Source: Natroniella sulfidigena (GTDB lineage Bacteria; Bacillota; Halanaerobiia; Halobacteroidales; Halobacteroidaceae). From it: a stretch of 64,000 nucleotides of DNA. Below are positions 25,309 to 32,514 of the stretch, piece by piece. How positions within the stretch are numbered: position 1 is the first letter of the stretch; each line of letters opens with the position of its first letter. Made by a program: the position numbers and the translations under genes. The notes beneath the pieces are model-generated. The model did no database searches. It saw nothing but the letters and a program-made list of their open reading frames with translations, and was not told the DNA's origin. The DNA is taken from assembly GCF_023223645.1 (NCBI RefSeq), contig NZ_JALKBY010000010.1, forward strand, positions 1-64,000. The letters run 5' to 3'.

Positions 25309-26364
25309 ATGATCTTTATTATTAAGGGGAAATATCTAAAGTGTTTGTTAATTGTTTTAATTTTGGGGATGTTTTTTTCATTTTATAGTTATTTAACTAT
25401 AACTAATGGAGAAGAAGAGGAATTATTAGTTGAGACGGTAAAAAATAATGTACCAGAAGATAAATTAATAGAAAATATAGGCTATCAAGAAGGGGTACTT
25501 TATCTTGATTTAGCAACTAAAGTTGAAGAGTTTAAAATAATAGAGCAATTTTTTCTGGTTGAATCTTTATTGACAACGTTAGCAGATCTACCACAGATAG
25601 AATATATTCAATTTTTAATTGCAGGAGAAAAGAAAAGAATTTCTCCTTATTTAAATTTAAAAAAACCGATTAAGCCACGTCACCAGCCAGCTCAGATAGC
25701 AATCGTGATTGATGATTTTGGAAATAGAGCAGAAGGAACAGAGGGAATGCTTAATCTAGAACAGAAGATAACAACTGCTATTATGCCTTTTGAAAAAAGA
25801 ACCCAACAAGAGGCAAAAGAAGCGATTGCAGCTGGATTTGATGTAATTATTCATCTGCCGATGGAACCAAACAATGGAAAAAGAAGCTGGTTAGGGCCAA
25901 AGCCAATTATGACAACCTTATCCAATGAAGAGATAAAGGAAAGAATGAAGGATGCAATTGCAGATATCCCCCAAGCAATTGGTTTTAATAATCATACTGG
26001 CTCGAAGGCTACTGCTGATAAAAGGGTTGTTAAAGCAGTGCTAGAGGTTGCTAAAGAGAATGATTTAATAGCTATAGATAGTCGAACCAGTCCCGATTCA
26101 GTGATTGGGGAGCTAGGAGAGCAATTGGATGTTCCAGTATTAACAAGGGATCTCTTTCTAGATTTAGAGTCAGAGAGTAAACAGGTAGAAGAAGCAGTTT
26201 TAACTTTAGTAGGAATGGCTATTAAAGAGGGGGAAGCAATAGGAATTGGACACGTTGGCCCGCAAGGCGGAGCAAAAACTCTAGCTATATTGGAAAGATT
26301 ATTACCTGAATTAGATAATAAAGGAATAGAATTTATAGGAGTTAGCGATTTAGTTGATAAATAA
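25309..26364 (+). CDS. Divergent polysaccharide deacetylase family protein (YibQ-like)
   Basis: A 351-aa exported or membrane-anchored protein with an N-terminal hydrophobic segment (about 9-29). The PF04748 NodB-like domain (about 130-345) contains AIVIDDFGNRAEGTEGML (catalytic Asp pair), IHLPMEP, GFNNHTGSKATAD (His-Thr-Gly-Ser) and GIGHVGPQGG. The family is related to carbohydrate deacetylases, but the substrate is unproved. The start ATG at 25309 is preceded by a poor TGGAGT site. Paired with the upstream amidase, so envelope polysaccharide processing is the likely role. Confidence 0.88.
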   Translation: MIFIIKGKYLKCLLIVLILGMFFSFYSYLTITNGEEEELLVETVKNNVPEDKLIENIGYQEGVLYLDLATKVEEFKIIEQFFLVESLLTTLADLPQIEYIQFLIAGEKKRISPYLNLKKPIKPRHQPAQIAIVIDDFGNRAEGTEGMLNLEQKITTAIMPFEKRTQQEAKEAIAAGFDVIIHLPMEPNNGKRSWLGPKPIMTTLSNEEIKERMKDAIADIPQAIGFNNHTGSKATADKRVVKAVLEVAKENDLIAIDSRTSPDSVIGELGEQLDVPVLTRDLFLDLESESKQVEEAVLTLVGMAIKEGEAIGIGHVGPQGGAKTLAILERLLPELDNKGIEFIGVSDLVDK

Positions 26365-26434
26365 AATTTTTACTAACACAATTAATAACAATTACATATA
26401 TTATAATGAATTTATGAAAAAGGAGGGGAATAGC

Positions 26435-26533
26435 ATGGCCGAAAGCCAAAGAAGAAGAAGACCTGTAGTTGGTGATGAATTTGCGTTTATGCTCTTTTTG
26501 ATCTTGATTTTATTAGTAGTAGGAATTTGGTAA
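26435..26533 (+). CDS. 32-aa single-pass membrane mini-protein
   Basis: The ATG at 26435 follows a very strong AAGGAGGGG site with good spacing. The product has a basic head (AESQRRRRPVV), then GDEFAFMLFLILILLVVGIW as one transmembrane helix to the end. The pattern (polar head, FAF/FAL, Leu/Ile/Val helix, terminal aromatic) recalls the small YjcZ-type proteins of spore formers, but identity is too low to name it. It is followed by a noncoding stretch with a 6-bp array (26631-26680) and a strong terminator. Confidence 0.7.
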   Translation: MAESQRRRRPVVGDEFAFMLFLILILLVVGIW

Positions 26534-26630
26534 TTTATCAAAGAGGTAGTTCTCAATTAAATCTTATCACATAGGATAAAAAGGAGGAAAATAAATAGGA
26601 ATTTAGTGAGAATACTCTCTCTGGCCATAT

Positions 26631-26680
26631 TTAAGGTTAGACTTAAGTTAACTAACCCATTTTAAAAGCATAACTTCCTT
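26631..26680. repeat. 6-bp array remnant (copy A6)
   Basis: TTAAGG, TTAGAC, TTAAGT, TAACTAAC. A one-sided, decayed copy lying between the 32-aa ORF and its terminator. Confidence 0.45.
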
Positions 26681-26681
26681 G

Positions 26682-26719
26682 AAATAAGGGGTTGACAGTG
26701 CTCAACCCCTTATTTTTGA
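26682..26719 (+). terminator. Strong intrinsic terminator
   Basis: A perfect 14-bp stem (26682-26695 with 26702-26715) with AAGGGGTTGA in the arm, a 6-base loop and a T run. It probably ends the transcript of the 32-aa ORF or the upstream deacetylase gene. Confidence 0.9.
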
Positions 26720-26738
26720 TTTAATTTTAAAATAATAA

Positions 26739-26754
26739 TGTGATTTTAATCATA
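26739..26754. promoter_or_regulatory. Crp/Fnr-type operator before the Fe-S protein gene
   Basis: TGTGATTTTAATCATA is a near-palindrome of the form TGTGA-N6-TCAnA, 81 bp before the 26835 gene. An almost identical site is at 34779. A Crp/Fnr regulator gene lies 1 kb downstream (27777). Confidence 0.5.
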
Positions 26755-26834
26755 TAAGAAGGAACACTTATTCTTTATAATTAAAGAGATGATAAATACT
26801 AATAAAAGATCAAGATAATAAACGGAGGGGTAAA

Positions 26835-27473
26835 ATGGAAGAGATGTATCAGATTAATTGTTGTCGAGGTTTAGAAGGGAATTGCTCTAATGGATTAGCT
26901 AATCTCGAAGGATTGGAAGAAAAAATTGAAGAAATGTTAGATCAACTTAATTTTACAAATAAATTAGCAGCTACAATTGTTGGCCCGCAAAGGCATCATC
27001 ACCTACTTAAAATTGGAATTGCAGCCTGTCCTAATGGTTGTGCTAGACCTCAGATCAAAGATGTAGGAATTATAGCTAACAAGAAGATAAAATTTAGAGA
27101 AGGCAACTGCATTGACTGTGAAAAGTGTGTCAAGACGTGTAAAGAAGGAGCTGTTGATCTAGCTAATCAACAAATTATTTCAGAGAGGTGTCTTCAGTGT
27201 GGACAATGTGAAGCGGTCTGTCCTGTAGAAGCTTTAGAAAAAGAAAAGCAAGGTTACCAGTTATTAATTGGGGGGAAATTAGGTCGCCATCCTAGATTTG
27301 CTCAAAAGATACATTCTGATCTTATAAATGAACAAAATTTAGTATTGCTACTAGAAGATAGCTTGAAATGGTACTTAAATCAATTGGACAAGCATATGAA
27401 GTTTGGAAGTCTGTTAAGTGAAAAAGGGATGGAGCAGTTCAAAAGAGAGTTAACAAGAATAAATAATTACTAA
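26835..27473 (+). CDS. Sirohaem-type/4Fe-4S reductase-like protein (NIR_SIR plus ferredoxin)
   Basis: A 212-aa Fe-S protein. N-terminal Cys group CCRGLEGNC (9-17), then the nitrite/sulfite reductase motif ACPNGCARPQIKDVG (about 64-78), then two 4Fe-4S ferredoxin motifs: CIDCEKCVKTC (about 97-107) and CLQCGQCEAVC (about 120-130). It is only the C-terminal half of a standard NirA/Dsr subunit, so it resembles short 'coupled' sulfite-reductase-like proteins whose substrate is unclear. AACGGAGGGG precedes the ATG. The DUF1858 and Crp/Fnr genes follow, suggesting a redox-controlled set. Confidence 0.82.
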   Translation: MEEMYQINCCRGLEGNCSNGLANLEGLEEKIEEMLDQLNFTNKLAATIVGPQRHHHLLKIGIAACPNGCARPQIKDVGIIANKKIKFREGNCIDCEKCVKTCKEGAVDLANQQIISERCLQCGQCEAVCPVEALEKEKQGYQLLIGGKLGRHPRFAQKIHSDLINEQNLVLLLEDSLKWYLNQLDKHMKFGSLLSEKGMEQFKRELTRINNY

Positions 27474-27512
27474 ATAAGAAATATTATAATTAATAAGGGA
27501 GGTTTATTATAG

Positions 27513-27704
27513 ATGAAGATTAAAAAAGATGAAATCATATCTAAAGTATTGCAGAAGCATCCAGAAACAGCTGAGGTTTTTCAAGAATTTGGAATGCACT
27601 GCTTAGGATGTCCAACTGCTACAGGAGAATCTATTGAGCAAGCTGCTCAAGTTCATGGGCTTGATTTAGAAGAATTAATGTCAGCTTTAAACAAAAAGAT
27701 TTAG
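27513..27704 (+). CDS. DUF1858 redox-disulfide protein (hybrid-cluster-associated type)
   Basis: A 63-aa protein of the DUF1858 / TIGR03980 family. EIISKVLQKHPETAEVFQEF leads to GMHCLGCPTATGESIE, with the CxxC pair (30 and 33) that defines the family. Members often stand beside hybrid cluster proteins or hemerythrin-like (RIC/ScdA) proteins in nitric-oxide and redox stress. Here it follows the Fe-S reductase-like gene by 39 bp in the same direction, with its own GGGAGG ribosome site, and is ended by a terminator. Confidence 0.9.
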   Translation: MKIKKDEIISKVLQKHPETAEVFQEFGMHCLGCPTATGESIEQAAQVHGLDLEELMSALNKKI

Positions 27705-27717
27705 TGATTATTAATTT

Positions 27718-27740
27718 AAACCCCTGAAAAGGGGTTTATT
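27718..27740 (+). terminator. Terminator after DUF1858
   Basis: AAACCCCT-GAAA-AGGGGTTT (27718-27737), a GAAA tetraloop hairpin with a short T-rich tail. Confidence 0.85.
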
Positions 27741-27776
27741 TATGTTATAATAATAAATAAAAGGGGGGATAGTTAA

Positions 27777-28451
27777 ATGGCTGAAATCTCATTGCGAGAT
27801 TATAATTACTTTTCTGAATTAACAGCTGATGAATTAGAAGAGATCCAAAACATTCTTCATATTAAAGAATATAAAGAAGGGGAAATCATCTTCTTTGAAG
27901 AAGAGCCAGGGGAGGCATTATTTTTAGTTCAAGAAGGCAGAGTAAAATTGATTAAGATGATAGAGAGTGGTGAAGAACAAATCCTTAATATTTTGAAACA
28001 AGGTAGTATGTTTGCTGAAGTTGTTTTGTTTGATGGAGGAACATATCCTGCTACTGCTATTGTCTTAGAAGATTCGATGATTGGAGTTATTAATAAAAAG
28101 GATATGATAGAGCTAATAGAAAGAATCCCCGATATTGCTTTAAAGATATTGAAGGTGATGAGTAAAAGATTAAGAAGAGCTCAAAAAATGGTTCAAAATC
28201 TAGGCTTAAGAGATACTACCAGTCGAACAGCTAGTATTTTAGTTTACTTAGTAAAAGAACATGGAATTACTGATCAGGATCAATTAGAAATAAATTTATC
28301 TTTAACTCAACAAGAATTGGCTAGTATGATTGGAACCTCACGTGAGACAGTATCTAGAGTTTTGAATAAATTTAAGACAGAAGAGTTAATTGATACTTCA
28401 AGACAGAAGATAATTATTACAGATTTAGAAGGCTTAAAAGAGTTTATTTAA
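27777..28451 (+). CDS. Crp/Fnr family transcription regulator
   Basis: A 224-aa regulator: N-terminal cyclic-nucleotide-binding-like beta-roll (about 10-120; EPGEALFLVQEGRVKL), dimer helix (about 122-150) and C-terminal winged helix with LTQQELASMIGTSRETVSRV (about 172-191), the usual Crp recognition helix. It has no N-terminal cysteine cluster, so it is not a classic oxygen-sensing FNR; the ligand is open (cAMP, haem, nitric oxide or halogenated phenol types share this fold). AAGGGGGG precedes the ATG. The TGTGATTTWAATCA sites at 26739 and 34779 are plausible targets. Confidence 0.93.
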   Translation: MAEISLRDYNYFSELTADELEEIQNILHIKEYKEGEIIFFEEEPGEALFLVQEGRVKLIKMIESGEEQILNILKQGSMFAEVVLFDGGTYPATAIVLEDSMIGVINKKDMIELIERIPDIALKILKVMSKRLRRAQKMVQNLGLRDTTSRTASILVYLVKEHGITDQDQLEINLSLTQQELASMIGTSRETVSRVLNKFKTEELIDTSRQKIIITDLEGLKEFI

Positions 28452-28462
28452 GAATAATATAG

Positions 28463-28486
28463 TCTAAGGTTAAGTCTAAGGTTAAG
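28463..28486. repeat. 6-bp array remnant (copy A7)
   Basis: TCTAAG, GTTAAG, TCTAAG, GTTAAG in direct tandem after the regulator gene; no inverted partner is clear. Confidence 0.5.
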
Positions 28487-28538
28487 TAAACAATTTAAAG
28501 ACCAAAGACCTTAAAAACAAATAATTATCCATAATATG

Positions 28539-28574
28539 AAAGACTTAAAAGGTTAACCTTTTAAGTCTTTTTTT
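28539..28574. terminator. Two-way terminator overlapping the hemerythrin stop
   Basis: A perfect loopless 32-bp palindrome (28539-28570; half AAAGACTTAAAAGGTT) with T/A runs. It serves the converging regulator gene and overlaps the last codons of the hemerythrin gene. Confidence 0.85.
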
Positions 28575-29112
28575 CTAATTTATCAATCAAGTCAAGATAT
28601 TTTTGTTGTAAATTTTTGTCTTGAGCACTCTGTTCAACTACTTCACATTCTCTCTCAACTTTTTCAAGAATTTCTTGAGGAAGATTGTTCTCTGCAAATT
28701 TATAAATGGCGTTATCTTCCTTATCTATGTGGCGATAAAGCAGATCAGTATAAGCAATTGCATTGGCAATAATGTCAACTTTAGCATCATTGTTGCCTTC
28801 TTTTACAGCAGTTAGGGCTTGTTCTAAGTTGCTAATAAAGAGTCTGCCTAAGTCATGTTCAGAAAACATTCCCCTAATTGGTTCAGTAATTAGATCTTGA
28901 TCTAATTTTTGTTTCATTCTTTCAAATAGGATTTCTTCTTCTTTATTATGATGATGTTGATCGGCATAATTTCTAACAAAATCTATAGCATCATAAAAAC
29001 TTTGATAGTCTACTAGATCTTGATTTAAAATTTTCAAGCATAATTTTCTAATAACTTTTAAAACACGTTTGATATTGTTGTGTTCTTCAATTAATAAATC
29101 TATTGAACTCAT
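28561..29112 (-). CDS. Hemerythrin domain protein
   Basis: A 183-aa four-helix protein with a di-iron site, binding O2, NO or handling iron. Ligands seen: EEHN (His about 10), DQHHHNKEEEIL (His and Glu about 52-60), SEHD (His about 85) and YRHIDKEDNAIY (His and Glu/Asp about 126-134). Members of this length resemble the C-terminal half of RIC/ScdA. It lies upstream of the DUF1450 gene in the same direction only after an 18-bp gap, so those genes plus adhE form a tight minus-strand run. Confidence 0.9.
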   Translation of the reverse strand: MSSIDLLIEEHNNIKRVLKVIRKLCLKILNQDLVDYQSFYDAIDFVRNYADQHHHNKEEEILFERMKQKLDQDLITEPIRGMFSEHDLGRLFISNLEQALTAVKEGNNDAKVDIIANAIAYTDLLYRHIDKEDNAIYKFAENNLPQEILEKVERECEVVEQSAQDKNLQQKYLDLIDKLEKKT

Positions 29113-29130
29113 AATTTCATTTCCTCCTGT

Positions 29131-29364
29131 TTAGACAGTAGTAGGCTCTAATTCCTTAAGCAGTTTTTGATGGAGTTCATCAGTGCTTGTAGCTTGGATT
29201 AGATCACCATCGACTAAAGCAAAAGGGCCAACGGCACAATCAGCACAAAGGCCTAAACAAGCCTTGACCTCTAGTTGAATATCTTCTACTTCACGCTGAA
29301 TCTTCTCAGCTATTTGACCACTACCAGTTGACAAATTATTTTCACAAAATTGAACTTTCTTCAT
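29131..29364 (-). CDS. DUF1450 small Fe-S-like protein
   Basis: A 77-aa protein. It opens KKVQFCENNLSTG, and ACLGLCADCAVGPFALVDGDLI (about 35-56) shows the Cys spacing of the DUF1450/YuzB group, which resembles thioredoxin-like 2Fe-2S ferredoxins. A Cys near the start plus the CxxxCxxC group could hold a cluster. AAAGGAGTGAG precedes the ATG. Adjacent to adhE with 19 bp between, probably one transcript with adhE and hemerythrin. Confidence 0.85.
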   Translation of the reverse strand: MKKVQFCENNLSTGSGQIAEKIQREVEDIQLEVKACLGLCADCAVGPFALVDGDLIQATSTDELHQKLLKELEPTTV

Positions 29365-29383
29365 TATCTCACTCCTTTTTAAT

Positions 29384-31957
29384 TTAGTCTAACCCTTGAT
29401 AGGCTTGTTTATAAATCTTTATCAACTCCGAAATCAAAGGTCGTCTTGGATTAGCAACTGTTGATTGATCGCTATAGGCAAAGGTTGCCATATCCTCTAA
29501 TTCCGCTTTAAACTCTTCTTCTTTAATACCTGCTTCTGCTAAGTTTAAAGGTACATTTAGCTCCTTCATTAAACCTTTAATAGCAGAAATTAAACTTTCA
29601 ATTTCATCTCCTGTAGTATCTAGTCCTAACCAGTTAGCAATTTCCTTATATTTTTTATTAGCTTGAGGATAAGAATAATTAGGATAATGAGCTATTTTAG
29701 TTGGCATCTTTGAATTATATCTAATAACATGGGGTAATAAGATAGCATTTGCTAAACCATGAGGGATTCCAAATCTACCTCCTAAGATATGGGCCAAACT
29801 ATGATTGATCCCCAAAAATGCATTAGTAAAGACAATTCCTGCTATACATGATGCATTATGCATCTTCTCTCTAGCTAAGCGATTATGTTGGCCCTTTTGA
29901 TAAGCTTGAGGTAGATAATCAAAGACTAATTTAATTGCCTTTAGTGCTAATGGATCTGTATAATCAGAAGCTAAAATAGAGACATAACCTTCAATGGCAT
30001 GGGTTAAGACATCTAATCCAGTATGAGCAGTTACTTGAGGGGGTAAAGTCATAGTCAATTCAGAATCAATAATTGCGATGTCTGGTGTCAACTCATAAGA
30101 AACCAAGGGGTATTTAATATTATTCTCTTTATCAGTAATTACAGTAAATGAGGTTACTTCAGATCCTGAACCACTTGTAGTTGGGATTGCGACTAACTTA
30201 GCTTGCTGTCCTAATTTAGGGAATTGATAGGTTCGTTTTTTAATATCAGCAAAGCGTAATTTTAAATCTTCAAAATCGAGCTCAGGATTTTCATAAAAGA
30301 GCCAAATGCCTTTAGCTGCATCCATAGGAGATCCTCCGCCAAGGGCAATGATTAAATCAGCCTCAAAATTCTTAACAAATTCTGTCCCTGTTAAGACGGT
30401 TTTTACAGAAGGATCAGGCTCAACGCCACTAAAGATTTTATAATCTATGCCAGCTTCTTTTAGGTGCTTAGTTACCTTCTTAACATATCCTAAATCCTTC
30501 ATCACTTGGTCAGTAATAATTACAGCTTTATTTCCTTCTAAATTACGCAGTTGAAATAAAGAATTTGGTTCGAAGTAGATTTCTGAAGGGATCTTAATCC
30601 ATTTACGTTCCCTTTTTCTATCTGTAATCCGTTTAATATTATATAAATGCTCTACACTGACATTATCTGTAGTTGAATTTCCACCATAAGTACCACAGCC
30701 TAAGGTTAGAGATGGTGTTAAATGATTATAAAGATCTCCAATTGCTCCAAAAGTGGTAGGGGTGTTGATCAATAATCTACCGACTTGTAATTGCTTACTA
30801 AACTGATCGATTATTTGTTGATCAGTAGAATGAATAGCTGCAGTATGACCTAAGCCTTCAAATTCAGTAACTGCAATTGCCTGCTTGATTCCTTCTTGAT
30901 AATCTTTGACCTGCATTAAGCCAAGAATAGGGCTTAACTTTTCACGGGAGAGAGGATAATTAGGGCCAATACCTTCTAGTGGTGCTACTAGCAAACTTGT
31001 ATTAGAAGGGACTTCAATTTCTGCCATTTGAGCAATATCCGTAGCACTTTTTCCAACCGTAGCTGGATTCATAGCATGGGTTTTAGGATCAATAGCTACT
31101 TGTTCTAATTTCTTACTTTCTTTAGGACTTAAAATATAAGCATGGTATTTTGTCAATAACTGTTTAGTCTCTTCCATTATTTTTTGATCCACAAGTAAGG
31201 TCTGCTCAGAAGCACAAACAGTCCCATGGTCAAAGGTCTTGCTCATTACAATATCATTAATCGCTTGTTTTAAATCACAACTTTCTTCTAGATAAGCAGG
31301 AACATTACCCGGGCCAACACCAATGGCAGGAGTACCAGAACTATAAGCTGCTTTGACCATCTTAGTTCCACCTGTAGCTAAGACTAGACTTACGTCACTG
31401 TGGTTCATTAAGCTATTAGCTGCTTCAATTGAAGGAGGATCGATCCATTGAATACAACCTTTTGGAGCCCCAGCGTTGAGTGCAGCTTGTTCTAAAATCT
31501 TTGCAGCTTTTACACAGCAGGTTTGAGCTTTAGGATGAAAACTGAAGATAATAGGATTTCCTGCTTTAAGGGAAATTAATATTTTATACATTGTTGTTGA
31601 AGTAGGGTTGGTCATTGGAACAAGTGCAGCAATAATTCCTACTGGTTCAGCCACTTCAATTAAATTTTCTTCTGGAATTTCTTTAATTACTCCTACAGTT
31701 TTTTTATCTTTGATATCATTATAAATATTTTCGATTGCATATATATTCTTCACAATTTTATCTTCATAAAGTCCCATAGCCGTATCTTTAACAGATAATT
31801 TAGCTAGATTCATATGATTTTCAAGGCCTGCTAGAGCCATTTGACGAACTATTTGATCAATTTCAGTTTGATTTAACTGTGCTAATTGAGCTTCTGCTTC
31901 TTTAGCTGTATCAATTAGATTGATAATCTTTTCTTCAACTTGTGATTTATCTGTGAT
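29384..31957 (-). CDS. adhE: AdhE, bifunctional acetaldehyde/alcohol dehydrogenase
   Basis: Cytosolic enzyme forming filaments (spirosomes) in relatives; reduces acetyl-CoA to acetaldehyde and ethanol. N-terminal aldehyde domain with VGPGNVPAY and catalytic Cys in HGTVCASEQ; C-terminal iron alcohol dehydrogenase with GGGSPMDAAKG, HSLAHILGG and IPHGLANA (metal ligands). Reading from the first in-frame ATG (31840) gives only 818 aa and misses about 40 expected residues. Homology continues upstream without a stop to 31957, where ATC follows GGGGGAG by 6 bases, giving 857 aa (TDKSQVEEKI...). No ATG, GTG or TTG is available there, so an AUC start is proposed. Confidence 0.93.
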   Translation of the reverse strand: MTDKSQVEEKIINLIDTAKEAEAQLAQLNQTEIDQIVRQMALAGLENHMNLAKLSVKDTAMGLYEDKIVKNIYAIENIYNDIKDKKTVGVIKEIPEENLIEVAEPVGIIAALVPMTNPTSTTMYKILISLKAGNPIIFSFHPKAQTCCVKAAKILEQAALNAGAPKGCIQWIDPPSIEAANSLMNHSDVSLVLATGGTKMVKAAYSSGTPAIGVGPGNVPAYLEESCDLKQAINDIVMSKTFDHGTVCASEQTLLVDQKIMEETKQLLTKYHAYILSPKESKKLEQVAIDPKTHAMNPATVGKSATDIAQMAEIEVPSNTSLLVAPLEGIGPNYPLSREKLSPILGLMQVKDYQEGIKQAIAVTEFEGLGHTAAIHSTDQQIIDQFSKQLQVGRLLINTPTTFGAIGDLYNHLTPSLTLGCGTYGGNSTTDNVSVEHLYNIKRITDRKRERKWIKIPSEIYFEPNSLFQLRNLEGNKAVIITDQVMKDLGYVKKVTKHLKEAGIDYKIFSGVEPDPSVKTVLTGTEFVKNFEADLIIALGGGSPMDAAKGIWLFYENPELDFEDLKLRFADIKKRTYQFPKLGQQAKLVAIPTTSGSGSEVTSFTVITDKENNIKYPLVSYELTPDIAIIDSELTMTLPPQVTAHTGLDVLTHAIEGYVSILASDYTDPLALKAIKLVFDYLPQAYQKGQHNRLAREKMHNASCIAGIVFTNAFLGINHSLAHILGGRFGIPHGLANAILLPHVIRYNSKMPTKIAHYPNYSYPQANKKYKEIANWLGLDTTGDEIESLISAIKGLMKELNVPLNLAEAGIKEEEFKAELEDMATFAYSDQSTVANPRRPLISELIKIYKQAYQGLD

Positions 31958-32472
31958 TTTGATCTCCCCCTGACATTAACCTTTAGATTTAGTATCGAAA
32001 AGTAAGGGTTAGATTATTCTTGGTAAGTTTTGATATATAGCTTAACTTTTAAAATTACAATCTTAAAACATAAAACCTAAAATCAATTTCGAGGTGGCTA
32101 AAAACCAGCCTTTCCTCGACTAACTTTTTTTACTGTAAAAAAAGTCAGGAAAAAAAGCTAAAAAACCAAAGGAAAATTAAACTCGCTACCCGAGCTAACT
32201 CTTTACTTCAAGCTAATCTTACTACCTAATATTTGAAATTAATTACTATTAAGTAAATTAATTGCATAATCTATGCTCAGCTCAAACAAAATTTTCCTGA
32301 AACCTAATTAGAACCCTAAAGATCAAAATCAATCTAACCTGTAGATATATAGGTTTTTCAGAGATCTTATTTTTTCAAGGTTTTGACCTTTAATTGTACA
32401 TTGTACATTGTCAACTGTACATTATTTTGTGGCACTTTTGTGCCACAAAATTGTAATAAAGCACAACTTAAA
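31958..32472. other. Long noncoding gap between adhE and cooS with half of a 7-bp element (B4)
   Basis: No gene is visible. An internal block with CTGTAGATATATAGG and TTTTTCAGAGATC (about 32340-32370) matches, inverted, the CTCTGAAAAACC block at about 9480 in element B1. Then heptamers TTGTACATTGTACATTGTCAACTGTACA lead to a cap hairpin (32424-32451) with a perfect 12-bp stem and TTTT loop. The left part (32000-32300) is AT-rich; it would hold the adhE promoter. Confidence 0.65.
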
Positions 32473-32509
32473 AAAACAAAAAGCCCCCTCTAAGGGAACT
32501 TTTTGTTTT
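32473..32509 (-). terminator. Terminator of cooS
   Basis: An 11-bp outer stem AAAACAAAAAG/CTTTTTGTTTT with an inner CCC/GGG pairing lies directly downstream of the minus-strand cooS gene. Confidence 0.75.
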
Positions 32510-32514
32510 ACTAG

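Noticed and set aside
27777-28451. FNR-type oxygen sensor
   Set aside because: No cysteines in positions for a 4Fe-4S cluster; kept as general Crp/Fnr.
31840-31968. ATG at about 31976 (out of frame) as adhE start
   Set aside because: That frame reads only MSGGDQNHR before a stop and does not join the AdhE frame.
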